NCBI GenBank assembly: GCA_021776315.1
Contig: JAJFGD010000147.1
Coordinates: forward strand, 1-51,108
DNA: 51,108 nt
Direction: 5' to 3'
Source: Hyphococcus sp.
Lineage (GTDB): Bacteria > Pseudomonadota > Alphaproteobacteria > Caulobacterales > Parvularculaceae
The notes beneath the pieces were generated by a model. It had not been told where the DNA came from, searched no databases, and saw only the letters and a program-made list of their open reading frames with translations. Made by a program: the position numbers and the translations under genes. Shown here piece by piece: positions 1-7,813 of this stretch (position 1 is the stretch's first letter; each line of letters starts with the position of its first letter).

Positions 1-598
1 CAACAATGCGGACTTTCAACATGACTTGCTGTGGATCGCGAACCTTCAATAAATTGACGACGCTTGCTGGGTCCCCGATAAAACGGCCGGCCAGCGAACT
101 TGCATTCGCTGCTTCCGCTGGCGTCTGCACTGTGCCGCGCAGTACGACATTGTCGTTTACGGCATCAATTTCAATTCGACTGTCAGGCATGACACGGCGC
201 ATAAATGCTGCCAATGAATCCATGTCCCGTTCTACTCGAATTTCAAGGTTCAAAATCTGCCGCCCTTGACCATCAAAGAAAAATGCATTGGTCTGACCAA
301 CGCTGAGCCCCAGCAGATAGACCCGACGAGAGGAACGAACGACTGCATCAACGACGGTTGGTTGTGACACCAATACATCTGCAGCCGCATAAGGTAATTC
401 GACAATCGCTGCTTTATCCAAGGGTAAAACAATGCTTTTGGAAACTTCGCTATTGCCACCAGTATCAATTCGCACGGTCTGAGTACCGCGTTGTGCCATA
501 GCCGGCGTTACCACCGCAGCTAAAACCGTAACAACGGCTAAGGCCGCATGAAACGCGACGCGAAAAATTTTCTTGCTGTCGTTCACTAAGGGAATCAT
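1..598 (-). CDS. cpaC: Flp pilus outer-membrane secretin CpaC/RcpA, 3' end beyond window
   Basis: This is the N-terminal 199 codons of the secretin that forms the outer-membrane pore for Flp/Tad pili; the gene continues past base 1. It opens with a signal peptide (basic residues, then an Ala/Val-rich core ending PAMA-Q near residue 35). A pilus N-domain follows ('VLPLDKAAIVELP', 'VGQTNAFFFDGQG'), then a BON-like segment ('DAVNDNVVLRGTV'), and the visible part ends as the secretin core begins ('QQVMLKVRIV'). I place the start at the ATG at 598 because AGGTG lies just upstream. An in-frame ATG at 619, two bases after the cpaB stop, has no ribosome site. It is the last visible gene of a cpaB-cpaC run. 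Confidence 0.93.
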   Translation of the reverse strand, partial: MIPLVNDSKKIFRVAFHAALAVVTVLAAVVTPAMAQRGTQTVRIDTGGNSEVSKSIVLPLDKAAIVELPYAAADVLVSQPTVVDAVVRSSRRVYLLGLSVGQTNAFFFDGQGRQILNLEIRVERDMDSLAAFMRRVMPDSRIEIDAVNDNVVLRGTVQTPAEAANASSLAGRFIGDPASVVNLLKVRDPQQVMLKVRIV

Positions 599-621
599 TT
601 GCAACACCTGATTATTCATAG

Positions 622-1359
622 TTATGAGCGGCCATACCGGATTACATCGACGTCCGTAGAACGCCGCTTAGAGGCGGTCAGATCACCTTCCGGAGTAAAT
701 ATACTTCGGAGCACAAGGCTCATTGAACCGCTGGATTTCGCTGAGACGAACGTACTTGCGTCATCGGGAGTCATTTCTAAAGTCACGTTTGTTCCCGCAA
801 TGTGAGGGATCTCAGTATTCTCGGAATATATAGTGTCGACGGCGAGAACACGCACCTCGTCATACAAAACTCGAGTACGGTGACTGCCTTGCGACGTATG
901 AAAAATATCAACGCGATCTCCAGGCAAAATGAATCCGCCCGATGCTGTTTCTGGCGAAACGCGCATGGTGACAGCACGCATCCCTGGTGCCAGAATTGCT
1001 GCCATCAATCCAGAATTCCCTGCCACAACGACTTTTGCATCGACAACAGGTTCGCCTGTCACAATTAGAGAGCGCGCAACAGCACCAGTTAAACCCTCGC
1101 GTCTTTCGGGCATTTGATCTGTAATGAATGTTGGTTGCACAGCATTCTTTGGCCACGCAACCCACTGTGTATCTTCCAGCAGCAGACGTTCGCCCCGACC
1201 GATATCTCGAGTTGAAATAAGGACCCGAACAGTTTCCTCCCGGGCAGGCTCAACGATTCTGACTGGTGATTCTTCGGGAGTCATAGTCATCATCAAAAAG
1301 AATGCACCCGCTCCAGCAAGTAGCGCAATTCCTAGGCCAGCTAAAAGTCTTACGTTCAT
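622..1359 (-). CDS. cpaB: Flp pilus assembly protein CpaB/RcpC
   Basis: This 245-residue protein is a periplasmic, membrane-anchored Flp pilus assembly factor that works with the CpaC secretin. An N-terminal membrane anchor (residues 4-24, 'LLAGLGIALLAGAGAFFLMM') is followed by a SAF-like domain ('VLISTRDIGRGERLLLEDTQW') and the RcpC domain with 'MRAVTMRVSPETASGGFILPG', a family signature, and 'GDRVDIFHT'. AAGGTG sits 6-7 bases before the ATG. The cpaC start follows within 25 bases, so the two are co-transcribed. The gap to cpaA upstream is 93 bases and may carry a separate promoter. Confidence 0.93.
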   Translation of the reverse strand: MNVRLLAGLGIALLAGAGAFFLMMTMTPEESPVRIVEPAREETVRVLISTRDIGRGERLLLEDTQWVAWPKNAVQPTFITDQMPERREGLTGAVARSLIVTGEPVVDAKVVVAGNSGLMAAILAPGMRAVTMRVSPETASGGFILPGDRVDIFHTSQGSHRTRVLYDEVRVLAVDTIYSENTEIPHIAGTNVTLEMTPDDASTFVSAKSSGSMSLVLRSIFTPEGDLTASKRRSTDVDVIRYGRS

Positions 1360-1452
1360 CTTTACACACCTTGGTTTGCGATACCGTCCGCGACTTGCGT
1401 CAATCTAAAACAGTATCGAAGAAACTCCTCAAAACTAAGTTAACCGATCTTG

Positions 1453-1959
1453 TTAACCGCCAAAGGCCAATTGAAAGAATGGCGTTTGCGAAAAACTAAG
1501 CAGACCACCGCTGGCGATTGCGACTCCATAGGGAAGGTCATTCCTTCGTTCATGTAACTCCATGAGCCACGGCGCATGGGCATAGATTGGCAAAATCGGC
1601 ATCTTACGAAACATGATCATCACAATAGCGAGACCAAGACCGGCAATTGCCGTATTTAAAATGAATGGGCCGAGCGCGCCGGCCCCCAACCATGGCGCAG
1701 AAGCGGCAATTAACTTTGCATCACCACCGCCCAAGACCCGACCTGCATAAAGTCCAAATCCAATCGCTAGCGCCCCGCCACCGATCAAGATCCCTTCAAT
1801 CATCACTTGCGGTGATGCACCCAGAACGAGTCCTGCCGCCGGGTAAGCAACGATCAATAGGATGGATATCCAATTGGGTATTTTGAATTCGTAAAGATCA
1901 TTAGCCGCCGCAACAAGGAGTGCCGCAGGAAAGATCGAAAGCAGTAAAAAGGGAACCAT
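1453..1959 (-). CDS. cpaA: Prepilin peptidase CpaA (A24 family)
   Basis: This is a 168-residue integral membrane aspartic protease that cleaves the leader of the Flp prepilin. Several hydrophobic helices span the protein. The two catalytic aspartates of the family are visible: one in 'AANDLYEFKIPN' near residue 21 and one in 'GGGDAKL' near residue 75. The length matches the short CpaA/TadV class that lacks the N-methyltransferase domain. It lies downstream of the pilin gene and its terminator, so it probably depends on read-through or a weak local promoter. That would keep peptidase levels well below pilin levels. Confidence 0.92.
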   Translation of the reverse strand: MVPFLLLSIFPAALLVAAANDLYEFKIPNWISILLIVAYPAAGLVLGASPQVMIEGILIGGGALAIGFGLYAGRVLGGGDAKLIAASAPWLGAGALGPFILNTAIAGLGLAIVMIMFRKMPILPIYAHAPWLMELHERRNDLPYGVAIASGGLLSFSQTPFFQLAFGG

Positions 1960-2032
1960 TTAGGCGCACTCCATCAAAATACCAGAATGATCCTATGCAG
2001 ACGGCTATTAATGATCAGTTAGATAAAAAAGA

Positions 2033-2060
2033 AAAAGGGAGGCTAATAAGCCTCCCTTTT
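2033..2060 (-). terminator. Rho-independent terminator after the Flp pilin
   Basis: An 11-bp perfect stem (AAAAGGGAGGC / GCCTCCCTTTT) closes a short AT loop. On the minus strand it is followed by TTTTTCTTTTTT, a strong U-tract. It lies between the pilin stop (2102) and the cpaA start (1959), so most pilin transcripts should end here. Confidence 0.9.
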
Positions 2061-2101
2061 GATAGATACTCGGCCATACGGCCAAAAGATCAATGGCAGA
2101 A

Positions 2102-2269
2102 TTAGCCAGTTAGACCTGAATCAACCTCGGAGAACGTTGTATTCAACGTAGAACCGAGTGATTTAACAGCCGCGATAATCGCAACGGCAATCAATGCTGC
2201 AATGAGGCCGTATTCAATAGCCGTTGCACCATCTTCGTCAGCTTTAAACTTATTAATAAGAGCTTTCAT
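2102..2269 (-). CDS. Flp/Fap major pilin
   Basis: This 55-residue gene encodes the major Flp pilus subunit. It begins MKALINKFKADEDG, with the family cleavage region (short basic leader, then 'GATAIEYGLIAALIAV') and the conserved Glu-Tyr pair at residues 19-20. The rest is the hydrophobic assembly helix and a short polar tail ending SGLTG. AGGAG lies 8 bases before the ATG. A terminator directly downstream separates it from cpaA, the usual arrangement for a highly expressed pilin. The leader between 2270 and 2412 contains a hairpin and a repeated 10-mer described separately. The family assignment is secure from the AIEYGLIAALIA core. Confidence 0.95.
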   Translation of the reverse strand: MKALINKFKADEDGATAIEYGLIAALIAVAIIAAVKSLGSTLNTTFSEVDSGLTG

Positions 2270-2301
2270 TTGTCGACTCCTGCTTACTCTTTACTTGCAC
2301 A

Positions 2302-2324
2302 CCTAAAGAGGTTTTCCTTTTAGG
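2302..2324 (-). promoter_or_regulatory. Hairpin in the pilin leader
   Basis: CCTAAA-AGG pairs with CCT-TTTAGG around a TTTT loop with one bulged G. It lies 33-55 bases upstream of the pilin ATG, probably in the 5' untranslated region, where it could stabilise the mRNA. No function is proven. Confidence 0.35.
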
Positions 2325-2362
2325 CCTCCTAATAGTGCCTAATATACGTAAACAAAGAATAA

Positions 2363-2385
2363 ATTCTGTGTAATTATTCTGTGTA
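2363..2385 (-). promoter_or_regulatory. Direct repeat upstream of the pilin
   Basis: The 10-mer ATTCTGTGTA occurs twice with a 13-base period, at 2363-2372 and 2376-2385, about 95-115 bases before the pilin start. The spacing of just over one helical turn fits tandem binding of a regulator. The neighbouring Crp-type protein is one candidate. Confidence 0.4.
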
Positions 2386-2412
2386 CGTTTCTTATGGTTA
2401 ATCGCAATTAAC

Positions 2413-3153
2413 TCAACTAGCGAGCTCATTTAGGCGGCTCATATCATTTATGATCATTCCTGGATATTCGCGCTGTGCAATACCTTCTTGAATCAGATTT
2501 GCGACCGCATCAGCGGTTACAACCTCTTCAACGTTTGCTTTGTCGGCAAGTTGCCGATGTTTTGGCATTTGTTGAATGCGCCATTGCCCAGATGCCGCAT
2601 CTCGTTCAACAAAATCTAGTAGGGCAGCGTAAACCCGTTGATGAGGCGCCGCTTCCGACCGGGCTGGGTCAAATCGGACCGAGGAAAGTTCGGCTGCAAT
2701 GTATGTTGCAATGTTTCGCATCAGCGACGGTCGATTAGACGCCAGCTTCTTAAACATTGCAGAATCAATTGCGAGAACTTCAAGTTTCCCTTCTGCAGTA
2801 GCGGAAAGATGCTCACAGAAGTCATACTCTTCGTCACTGACCGATAGCTCAAGGCCAAAAATCGAACCCTCAGCGAATTCCTCGATCATGACCGCACCGC
2901 TTATGGGCTCGACGAGAGAAAGGCGGAATTTTCCAGACAATATTACAAAAAATTCGCTAGCGTCGAATTGCCCGTTTGTAAATACAGTGTGACCAGGGTC
3001 ATAATATCGATGGTGTGCATTTTTTTTGATTGCTGCTGTCACAGCTTCTGGCAAATCTTTGAATATAGAAAACGACGCAAGAGCATCAGCAAAGTCGAGT
3101 TCTTGATCCATTGAAGACACGGGTAGTGCTGACATATACTTCTCCACAGACAC
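2413..3153 (-). CDS. Crp/Fnr-family transcriptional regulator
   Basis: This is a 246-residue regulator with an N-terminal cyclic-nucleotide-binding-type beta-barrel (about residues 25-145; 'YYDPGHTVFTNGQFDASEFFVILSG' region and 'EGSIFGLEL'). A dimerisation helix follows, then a C-terminal winged-helix DNA-binding region ('KHRQLADKANVEEVVTADAV' onward). The barrel lacks the classical E. coli CRP cAMP-contact RxS pattern, and there are no Fnr cysteines at the N-terminus, so the effector is unknown. It lies between the pilin and a secretin-N-domain gene. I infer that it regulates pilus genes, but the sequence does not prove this. Confidence 0.85.
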   Translation of the reverse strand: MSVEKYMSALPVSSMDQELDFADALASFSIFKDLPEAVTAAIKKNAHHRYYDPGHTVFTNGQFDASEFFVILSGKFRLSLVEPISGAVMIEEFAEGSIFGLELSVSDEEYDFCEHLSATAEGKLEVLAIDSAMFKKLASNRPSLMRNIATYIAAELSSVRFDPARSEAAPHQRVYAALLDFVERDAASGQWRIQQMPKHRQLADKANVEEVVTADAVANLIQEGIAQREYPGMIINDMSRLNELAS

Positions 3154-3297
3154 ATATGCCCTATCAATTTTGGTTTAAGGCTCAGTAAACTTTGAACTTT
3201 AAATATCGCCAGAAGATCGCAATCTATTCGCGCATGTTAATTGATCATTGACTCATCCGGCATAGGATTTGGCATTATCGCTTAAGAGGTCATATCA

Positions 3298-3750
3298 ATG
3301 CGCGCCGTAATTTCAGCTCTTGCAGTTTCGATAGCACTCATCAGCAATGCTCAGGCAGACCAAATTTGGTTGACGATGGATCAAGTTCGTCCGCTAAAGC
3401 TTGAAAAGCCAGCGGAGAAGATTGTCATTGGCAATCCGGCAATTGCCGATGTTACAGTTCAAGATGATGAGAATATTTTGCTGTTCGGCAAAGCACCTGG
3501 CCTCACGAATATCTACATTTTCGATGAAAATGGGGAAACGCTCGACAATCTACTTATCAGGGTTCGTTCCACAAGCGGGAATATGTTGACATTTAATCGT
3601 GGGATTTCACGTACGACTTATAACTGCACAGACAGTTGCGAAGCAACGATTACTGTAGGCGATGACCCTACTGTCTTTTCTGGCGTTACCGCACAAGTAA
3701 ACAACAAGTTTCAACAGGCAACACAAGCCGCAAACAATCGACCTGAATGA
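3298..3750 (+). CDS. Exported pilus-assembly N-domain protein (CpaC N-terminal-like)
   Basis: This is a 150-residue exported protein. A signal peptide (MRAVISALAVSIALISNAQA-D) precedes a single domain resembling the N-terminal domain of type II/III secretins and CpaC ('MDQVRPLKLEKPAEKIVIGN', 'NILLFGKAPGLTNIYIFDE'). No secretin core follows. The C-terminal part carries two cysteines ('YNCTDSCEA') that could form a disulfide. AGAGG lies before the ATG. It sits beside the pilus locus, divergent from the Crp-type gene, so a role as a secretin accessory or pilotin-like partner is plausible. Confidence 0.8.
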   Translation: MRAVISALAVSIALISNAQADQIWLTMDQVRPLKLEKPAEKIVIGNPAIADVTVQDDENILLFGKAPGLTNIYIFDENGETLDNLLIRVRSTSGNMLTFNRGISRTTYNCTDSCEATITVGDDPTVFSGVTAQVNNKFQQATQAANNRPE

Positions 3751-3763
3751 TCGGCTAATTTAC

Positions 3764-4927
3764 CTAGCCAATCAGGGGCTTTTCAAAGTTATAAATGCGC
3801 GGTCTTTCCTGTTGACGTAGCTTCATGCGACACCAAGCATCAATCTCACGCGCAGTTCGATCATTCGGTTTGAAGTGATTTTCTAAGATTATGTGTGCGA
3901 TCAGCCGATTCACGCCATCTCCTCGTCGATCAGCTAAAACGCGACAGTCTTTTATGCTTTCATGTTCACGCAAGGCACGCGCTACTTGGTCTGGGAAAAC
4001 ATTGACGGCACCAATTTGCACTGCGCCATCGCGACGTCCGCCAAGTCGAAATGCTCGTTCGCTAACCCAATCAAGAATATCCATTGCCTGAACTTGATGA
4101 TCAGTTCCAGCTGGCGTCTTGCGAAATAACTCTTCCTCATCTCGTTGCCAGTGATCAAAAAGCACGAATGGTTCTGTCGTCGCGTCCCGCCAACCCATTA
4201 GGCCCGATTCCGTCGATCCGTAGAGCTCACGCATCACGCCAAAACCAGCTTTACGCATCTCGACGCTCAACTCATACGGCATCGGCTCGCCAAACGAGAC
4301 TGCCATAGTGTTATCAGGTGCTTCTAAATTTTCCCGCATCATATATCGCCATAATGTCGGCGTCGCGATCATAACGTCGCCAAACTTCAATGTACTCGAC
4401 AACATTTCTGGCGACATGCCGCGCGCGTCAATTGTTTCAATCTGCTGCAAATTGGGCGTTAGGACAGATAGCACAAAGCCCAGAAGGCTATGTGGCGCAA
4501 CAAAGGTCAAAAGTCGGCGCCGTCCATAGAATAGATTGGCGGCTGCTGCAGCATCCTGATAGATAGCATCTGCCGCATGTGAACACTGCATATTATCATT
4601 GCTACGCGTGGCCCCCTTAAACGAGAAATTTTTGAGACTGCCCCTCGTGCCAACTTCAAGTGCAGCGGCCCAATCAGCAATCGTTTCCGATGGATGGCCT
4701 AGAAGGTATTCGTCATCAAATCCAAACAAAGCAGACATACGTCGAGCACAAGCACTTAATTCCGCTTCGCTCATTTCAATACCGCCGACTTGGAGCTTCG
4801 TTGATGACGTCCAACCTGCGATGGTCACAAAGTCCACATGCCGATTAAACTGACGTGACAATTCATCTGCTGATGCCGCCCCGATGATACGGGTAATCTG
4901 GTCACGGGTAATGGAAAATGATTTCAC
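3764..4927 (-). CDS. ANL-superfamily aryl-CoA-ligase-like protein, degenerate motifs
   Basis: This 387-residue protein resembles the short 4-coumarate-CoA ligase type associated with photoactive yellow protein maturation. Recognisable elements are 'TFVAPHSLLGFVLSVLTP' (about residues 140-160), 'PTLWRYMM', 'YGSTESGLMGW' (adenylate-binding A5) and 'GGRRDGAVQIGAVNVFPDQV' (A8 hinge). Two usual features look absent. The Ser/Thr/Gly-rich ATP loop is replaced by 'GATRSNDNMQ', and the protein stops at 'NFEKPLIG' where relatives continue into the A10 lysine motif. Its start overlaps pabC by four bases, so it is translationally coupled to the p-aminobenzoate genes. It may act on an aryl acid made by that pathway, or it may have lost adenylation. 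Confidence 0.75.
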   Translation of the reverse strand: MKSFSITRDQITRIIGAASADELSRQFNRHVDFVTIAGWTSSTKLQVGGIEMSEAELSACARRMSALFGFDDEYLLGHPSETIADWAAALEVGTRGSLKNFSFKGATRSNDNMQCSHAADAIYQDAAAAANLFYGRRRLLTFVAPHSLLGFVLSVLTPNLQQIETIDARGMSPEMLSSTLKFGDVMIATPTLWRYMMRENLEAPDNTMAVSFGEPMPYELSVEMRKAGFGVMRELYGSTESGLMGWRDATTEPFVLFDHWQRDEEELFRKTPAGTDHQVQAMDILDWVSERAFRLGGRRDGAVQIGAVNVFPDQVARALREHESIKDCRVLADRRGDGVNRLIAHIILENHFKPNDRTAREIDAWCRMKLRQQERPRIYNFEKPLIG

Positions 4928-5808
4928 GAAATTCTGGCCTTCCTGGAAATATCTTCACTCACGCAGTTTTCATACCATGATTGCAAACGCTGAAAAGTTT
5001 CAATGGCTTTGGGCACAACTGGCGAGACGCCCTCGCCGGTCACTTGGGCTTGACGCACGCCGATAAGACTGTTGGTCAAAAAAATAAAATTCCGTTCCAA
5101 AATATTGGTTTCAAGCGGTGCCTCACGAACAGCCACGTCAATTTGCTCTCCTGCTTCTAATATTTTCTTGCGCACGATACCCGGCAATGCACCTTCCGCT
5201 ATTGGCGGTGTTGATAATTTTCCTTCCTGATCGATTACGAAAATATTAGCCACGCTAGCGCACGCCAAACGGCCATGTCCATTCAACATAATGGCCTCGT
5301 CCACCCCATTCGACATCGCTTCATTGCGTGCTAGAATATTATCAAGATAGTTGAGCGTTTTATGGCGAGCTGAGATACTTTTTTCCGGACGACAAAAGGA
5401 ACTAACCATCACTGAAATTGGCACGGCTGATCGCTTCACTCCCGACTGTACTGTGACCAACATGGTCGGCGACGATTTTTGGATCGGCGCGAAAGCCAAG
5501 CCTCGTCCAGACGCCCCACGTGAGATTGTGACTCTTGCAACACCATCGCCTTCAATCACGCATTCAGTTGCCAAGTGGGCGATTATGGGCTCCAGATCCG
5601 GAAAATTCGGCACTGAAATTTCTAACACTTCAAGGCTATGATGTAGTCGCGCCAAATGCTGCCCTAAGAAAGCACCAACCCCGTTGCGTATTAGGATTGT
5701 TTCAAAAACACCGTCACCCAACAAAAATCCCCGATCAGCAATGTCGACGACTTGGGCCGTCTTTTGGTACTCGCCATTCACCCAATACATAGACTCAGTT
5801 CCGTTCAT
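4924..5808 (-). CDS. pabC: Class IV aminotransferase, aminodeoxychorismate lyase PabC
   Basis: This 294-residue PLP enzyme is expected to convert 4-amino-4-deoxychorismate to p-aminobenzoate and pyruvate. The fold-type IV layout is clear: 'DRGFLLGDGVFETI' near residue 25, the PLP lysine in 'HKTLNYLDNILARNEA', and 'NIFVIDQEGKLSTPP' with 'GALPGIVRKKILE'. A branched-chain or D-amino-acid aminotransferase has the same fold, but the pabB/pabA context favours PabC. The ATG at 5808 lies inside the end of pabA (14-base overlap). A second ATG at 5790 (MYWVNGEY) has GGAA upstream and could be the real start. Confidence 0.87.
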   Translation of the reverse strand: MNGTESMYWVNGEYQKTAQVVDIADRGFLLGDGVFETILIRNGVGAFLGQHLARLHHSLEVLEISVPNFPDLEPIIAHLATECVIEGDGVARVTISRGASGRGLAFAPIQKSSPTMLVTVQSGVKRSAVPISVMVSSFCRPEKSISARHKTLNYLDNILARNEAMSNGVDEAIMLNGHGRLACASVANIFVIDQEGKLSTPPIAEGALPGIVRKKILEAGEQIDVAVREAPLETNILERNFIFLTNSLIGVRQAQVTGEGVSPVVPKAIETFQRLQSWYENCVSEDISRKARIS

Positions 5809-6370
5809 CGCAATAAGATATGAAGTTTCCGATCATCGCTGAACCCTTTGATGTAAGTAAGGATTCAGGGTGGAACTGCACTCCGAACCAGGGATTTTCA
5901 CGGTGCGCGACCGCCATCACTTCCCCTTCCTCACTCCAAGCACTTGCCACGAGCGGTCCATCCTTGGGTAGCGTCGAAATTAGTGAATGGTATCGCCCCG
6001 CCGGGGTTGGCGATGATATTCCTCTAAATATTCCACGCCCGTCATGTCGAATTAAGCTCGCTTCACCATGCAACGGAAAATCTGCCCTTACTGTTTGGCC
6101 GCCACAAGCCTCAACCAAACATTGATGTCCAAGGCACACCCCTAAAAACGGCAATTTTGGTGACATAGCGGCAATGAGCGAAAGACTGACGCCAGCATTT
6201 GCGGGCCGTTTTGGACCCGGTGAAATAATAATACCCTTTGGTTTTAGGGCGAAGCAATCGGTGACGCTTGCACCATTATTGCGGATGATTGTTGTCTCCA
6301 TGCCCCGCAAACGAACATACCTGGCCAAATTGTGCACGAATGAATCAAAATTATCGATGATCAGTATCAT
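5795..6370 (-). CDS. pabA: Glutamine amidotransferase, aminodeoxychorismate synthase component II
   Basis: This 191-residue class I glutamine amidotransferase supplies ammonia to PabB (or to anthranilate synthase in genomes with a shared subunit). It opens with the typical 'MILIIDNFDSFVHNLARY'. The nucleophilic cysteine is in 'LGVCLGHQCLVEACGG' (about residue 79), and the catalytic His-Glu pair is in 'VQFHPESLLTSKG' (about residue 167). 'IIISPGPKRP' is the oxyanion-region motif. The ATG overlaps the pabB stop by four bases. Confidence 0.93.
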   Translation of the reverse strand: MILIIDNFDSFVHNLARYVRLRGMETTIIRNNGASVTDCFALKPKGIIISPGPKRPANAGVSLSLIAAMSPKLPFLGVCLGHQCLVEACGGQTVRADFPLHGEASLIRHDGRGIFRGISSPTPAGRYHSLISTLPKDGPLVASAWSEEGEVMAVAHRENPWFGVQFHPESLLTSKGSAMIGNFISYCDERN

Positions 6371-7719
6371 GATATTTTGGTCTCTGCGTTGATTATGCCG
6401 CTCGTCGCGCTTCTTGCTTTCACCAATGTCTCTTCATATTCATCTTCAGGCATCGAGCGTATCGTTATTCCGCCTCCGACGGGAATGCTAAGGCGGCAAC
6501 GATTATCTTCAATCATCATTGTTCGAATTGATACTGAAAAATCCGTTCCGCCGCGATCGTCCATATATCCAATTGCACCACAATAGGGTCCACGGCCTGT
6601 CTTTTCGGTTTCCGCGATGACCTGCATTGCTTCCATCTTTGGGGCACCCGTAATCGAGCCGCTGGGGAAAAGGGCTCTGAGTATGTCGACCATTGTCACT
6701 TCATCACGCAATAGGCCACTAATTCGCGAAACCAAATGATGCACCCGCGTCAACGTCATTAGCTCGCAAATTGCATCTTCATTTATCGAACTATCGTCGC
6801 AGATTTTCGACAGGTCATTGCGCATTAGATCGGCAATCATAATATTTTCGGCACGTTCTTTTGCATCATCTTTTAGAGATTGTGCCAGTTGAATGTCATG
6901 CTCAACATCGTCGGCCCTGGGGCGGGTACCTTTGATCGGTTCGACCTGGATGCACCGTTCCCCAACATCATTTTTGAAGGTCTTGAAAAGGCGCTCCGGC
7001 GAATTTGAGAGAATCGTGCCGTGTTCATACTGCAAAAACGCCCCAAAAGATGCATCACTCTGGGCACCAACATGTCGAAACAAATCAAAACCCGAAAACT
7101 CTGCATCAGAAATGGCATTTAATTTTTGTGCGATATTCGCCTGGTAAAGGTCGCCGGCGCGAATCTTTTCAATTGTTTGTTCAATCTGGTGAATATATTC
7201 CAAGCGCGAAAAATTGGACGCTATCTTTGAGAATTTTGGTTGCACCGTCGGAACAAGCTCATCATCACCCAGATTATTTTCCAATTGGGTACATGCAGTT
7301 TCGCAACGACCAACAATCCAAGCCTTGTGATGGTGACGGGAGAAAACAACAAGGGCGTCATAAACACCAAAAATCGCATTCGGGAACACATAGGGGGACT
7401 TGGGTAGCTCGAGCGAAGGCTCCAACGAACCTAATGATTCATATCCAATAAAACCGACTAGACCTGACTGAAAAGGCGAAAGACCATCGTCCTCCTGATC
7501 AGAAAGGGCCCGCGCATTTAATACCGATTGAACTTTATTCAACCAGCTTTCGACGTCATCGTTTTTAAGTTCCAAAACGTCTTTTGGGAATGCAGCAATG
7601 ACCGACCATTGGCTGACCATCGAAAGGTCCCCACCATGTAGCATATGTGCATGAGGCATACCCACGAATGGGGCGAAAGCAGCATAGGGGCTGCGCCATG
7701 AAATTTCTCGGCAGATCAT
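6367..7719 (-). CDS. pabB: Aminodeoxychorismate synthase component I
   Basis: This chorismate-binding enzyme adds ammonia to chorismate. Key signatures are 'GDLYQANIAQKL', 'PIKGTRPRADD' (the PIKGT lysine is typical of PabB rather than TrpE), 'MIADLMRNDLSKIC' and 'PSGSITGAPKMEAMQVI'. Homology begins at 'MICREISWRSPYAAFAPF', so I use the ATG at 7719, with AGGAGGAG about 12 bases upstream. The open frame extends to 7815, but that extension would overlap the start of the divergent perM-like gene. It is the first gene of a four-gene operon with four-base or longer overlaps throughout. Confidence 0.92.
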   Translation of the reverse strand: MICREISWRSPYAAFAPFVGMPHAHMLHGGDLSMVSQWSVIAAFPKDVLELKNDDVESWLNKVQSVLNARALSDQEDDGLSPFQSGLVGFIGYESLGSLEPSLELPKSPYVFPNAIFGVYDALVVFSRHHHKAWIVGRCETACTQLENNLGDDELVPTVQPKFSKIASNFSRLEYIHQIEQTIEKIRAGDLYQANIAQKLNAISDAEFSGFDLFRHVGAQSDASFGAFLQYEHGTILSNSPERLFKTFKNDVGERCIQVEPIKGTRPRADDVEHDIQLAQSLKDDAKERAENIMIADLMRNDLSKICDDSSINEDAICELMTLTRVHHLVSRISGLLRDEVTMVDILRALFPSGSITGAPKMEAMQVIAETEKTGRGPYCGAIGYMDDRGGTDFSVSIRTMMIEDNRCRLSIPVGGGITIRSMPEDEYEETLVKARSATSGIINAETKIS

Positions 7720-7813
7720 TAGATATTGGTACTCCTCCTGCCATCTGATGAAAAGCGCTGGCGGGATTAGGCAAACAGGTCTAGCAGGAAATTGGGTGAG
7801 ATCGGAGAAGAAC

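Noticed and set aside
1440-1459. Two GTTAACCG copies near the cpaA end, considered as a CtrA site for cpaB
   Set aside because: The TTAA pair is spaced by 9 rather than 7 bases and overlaps the cpaA coding end, so the match is weak.
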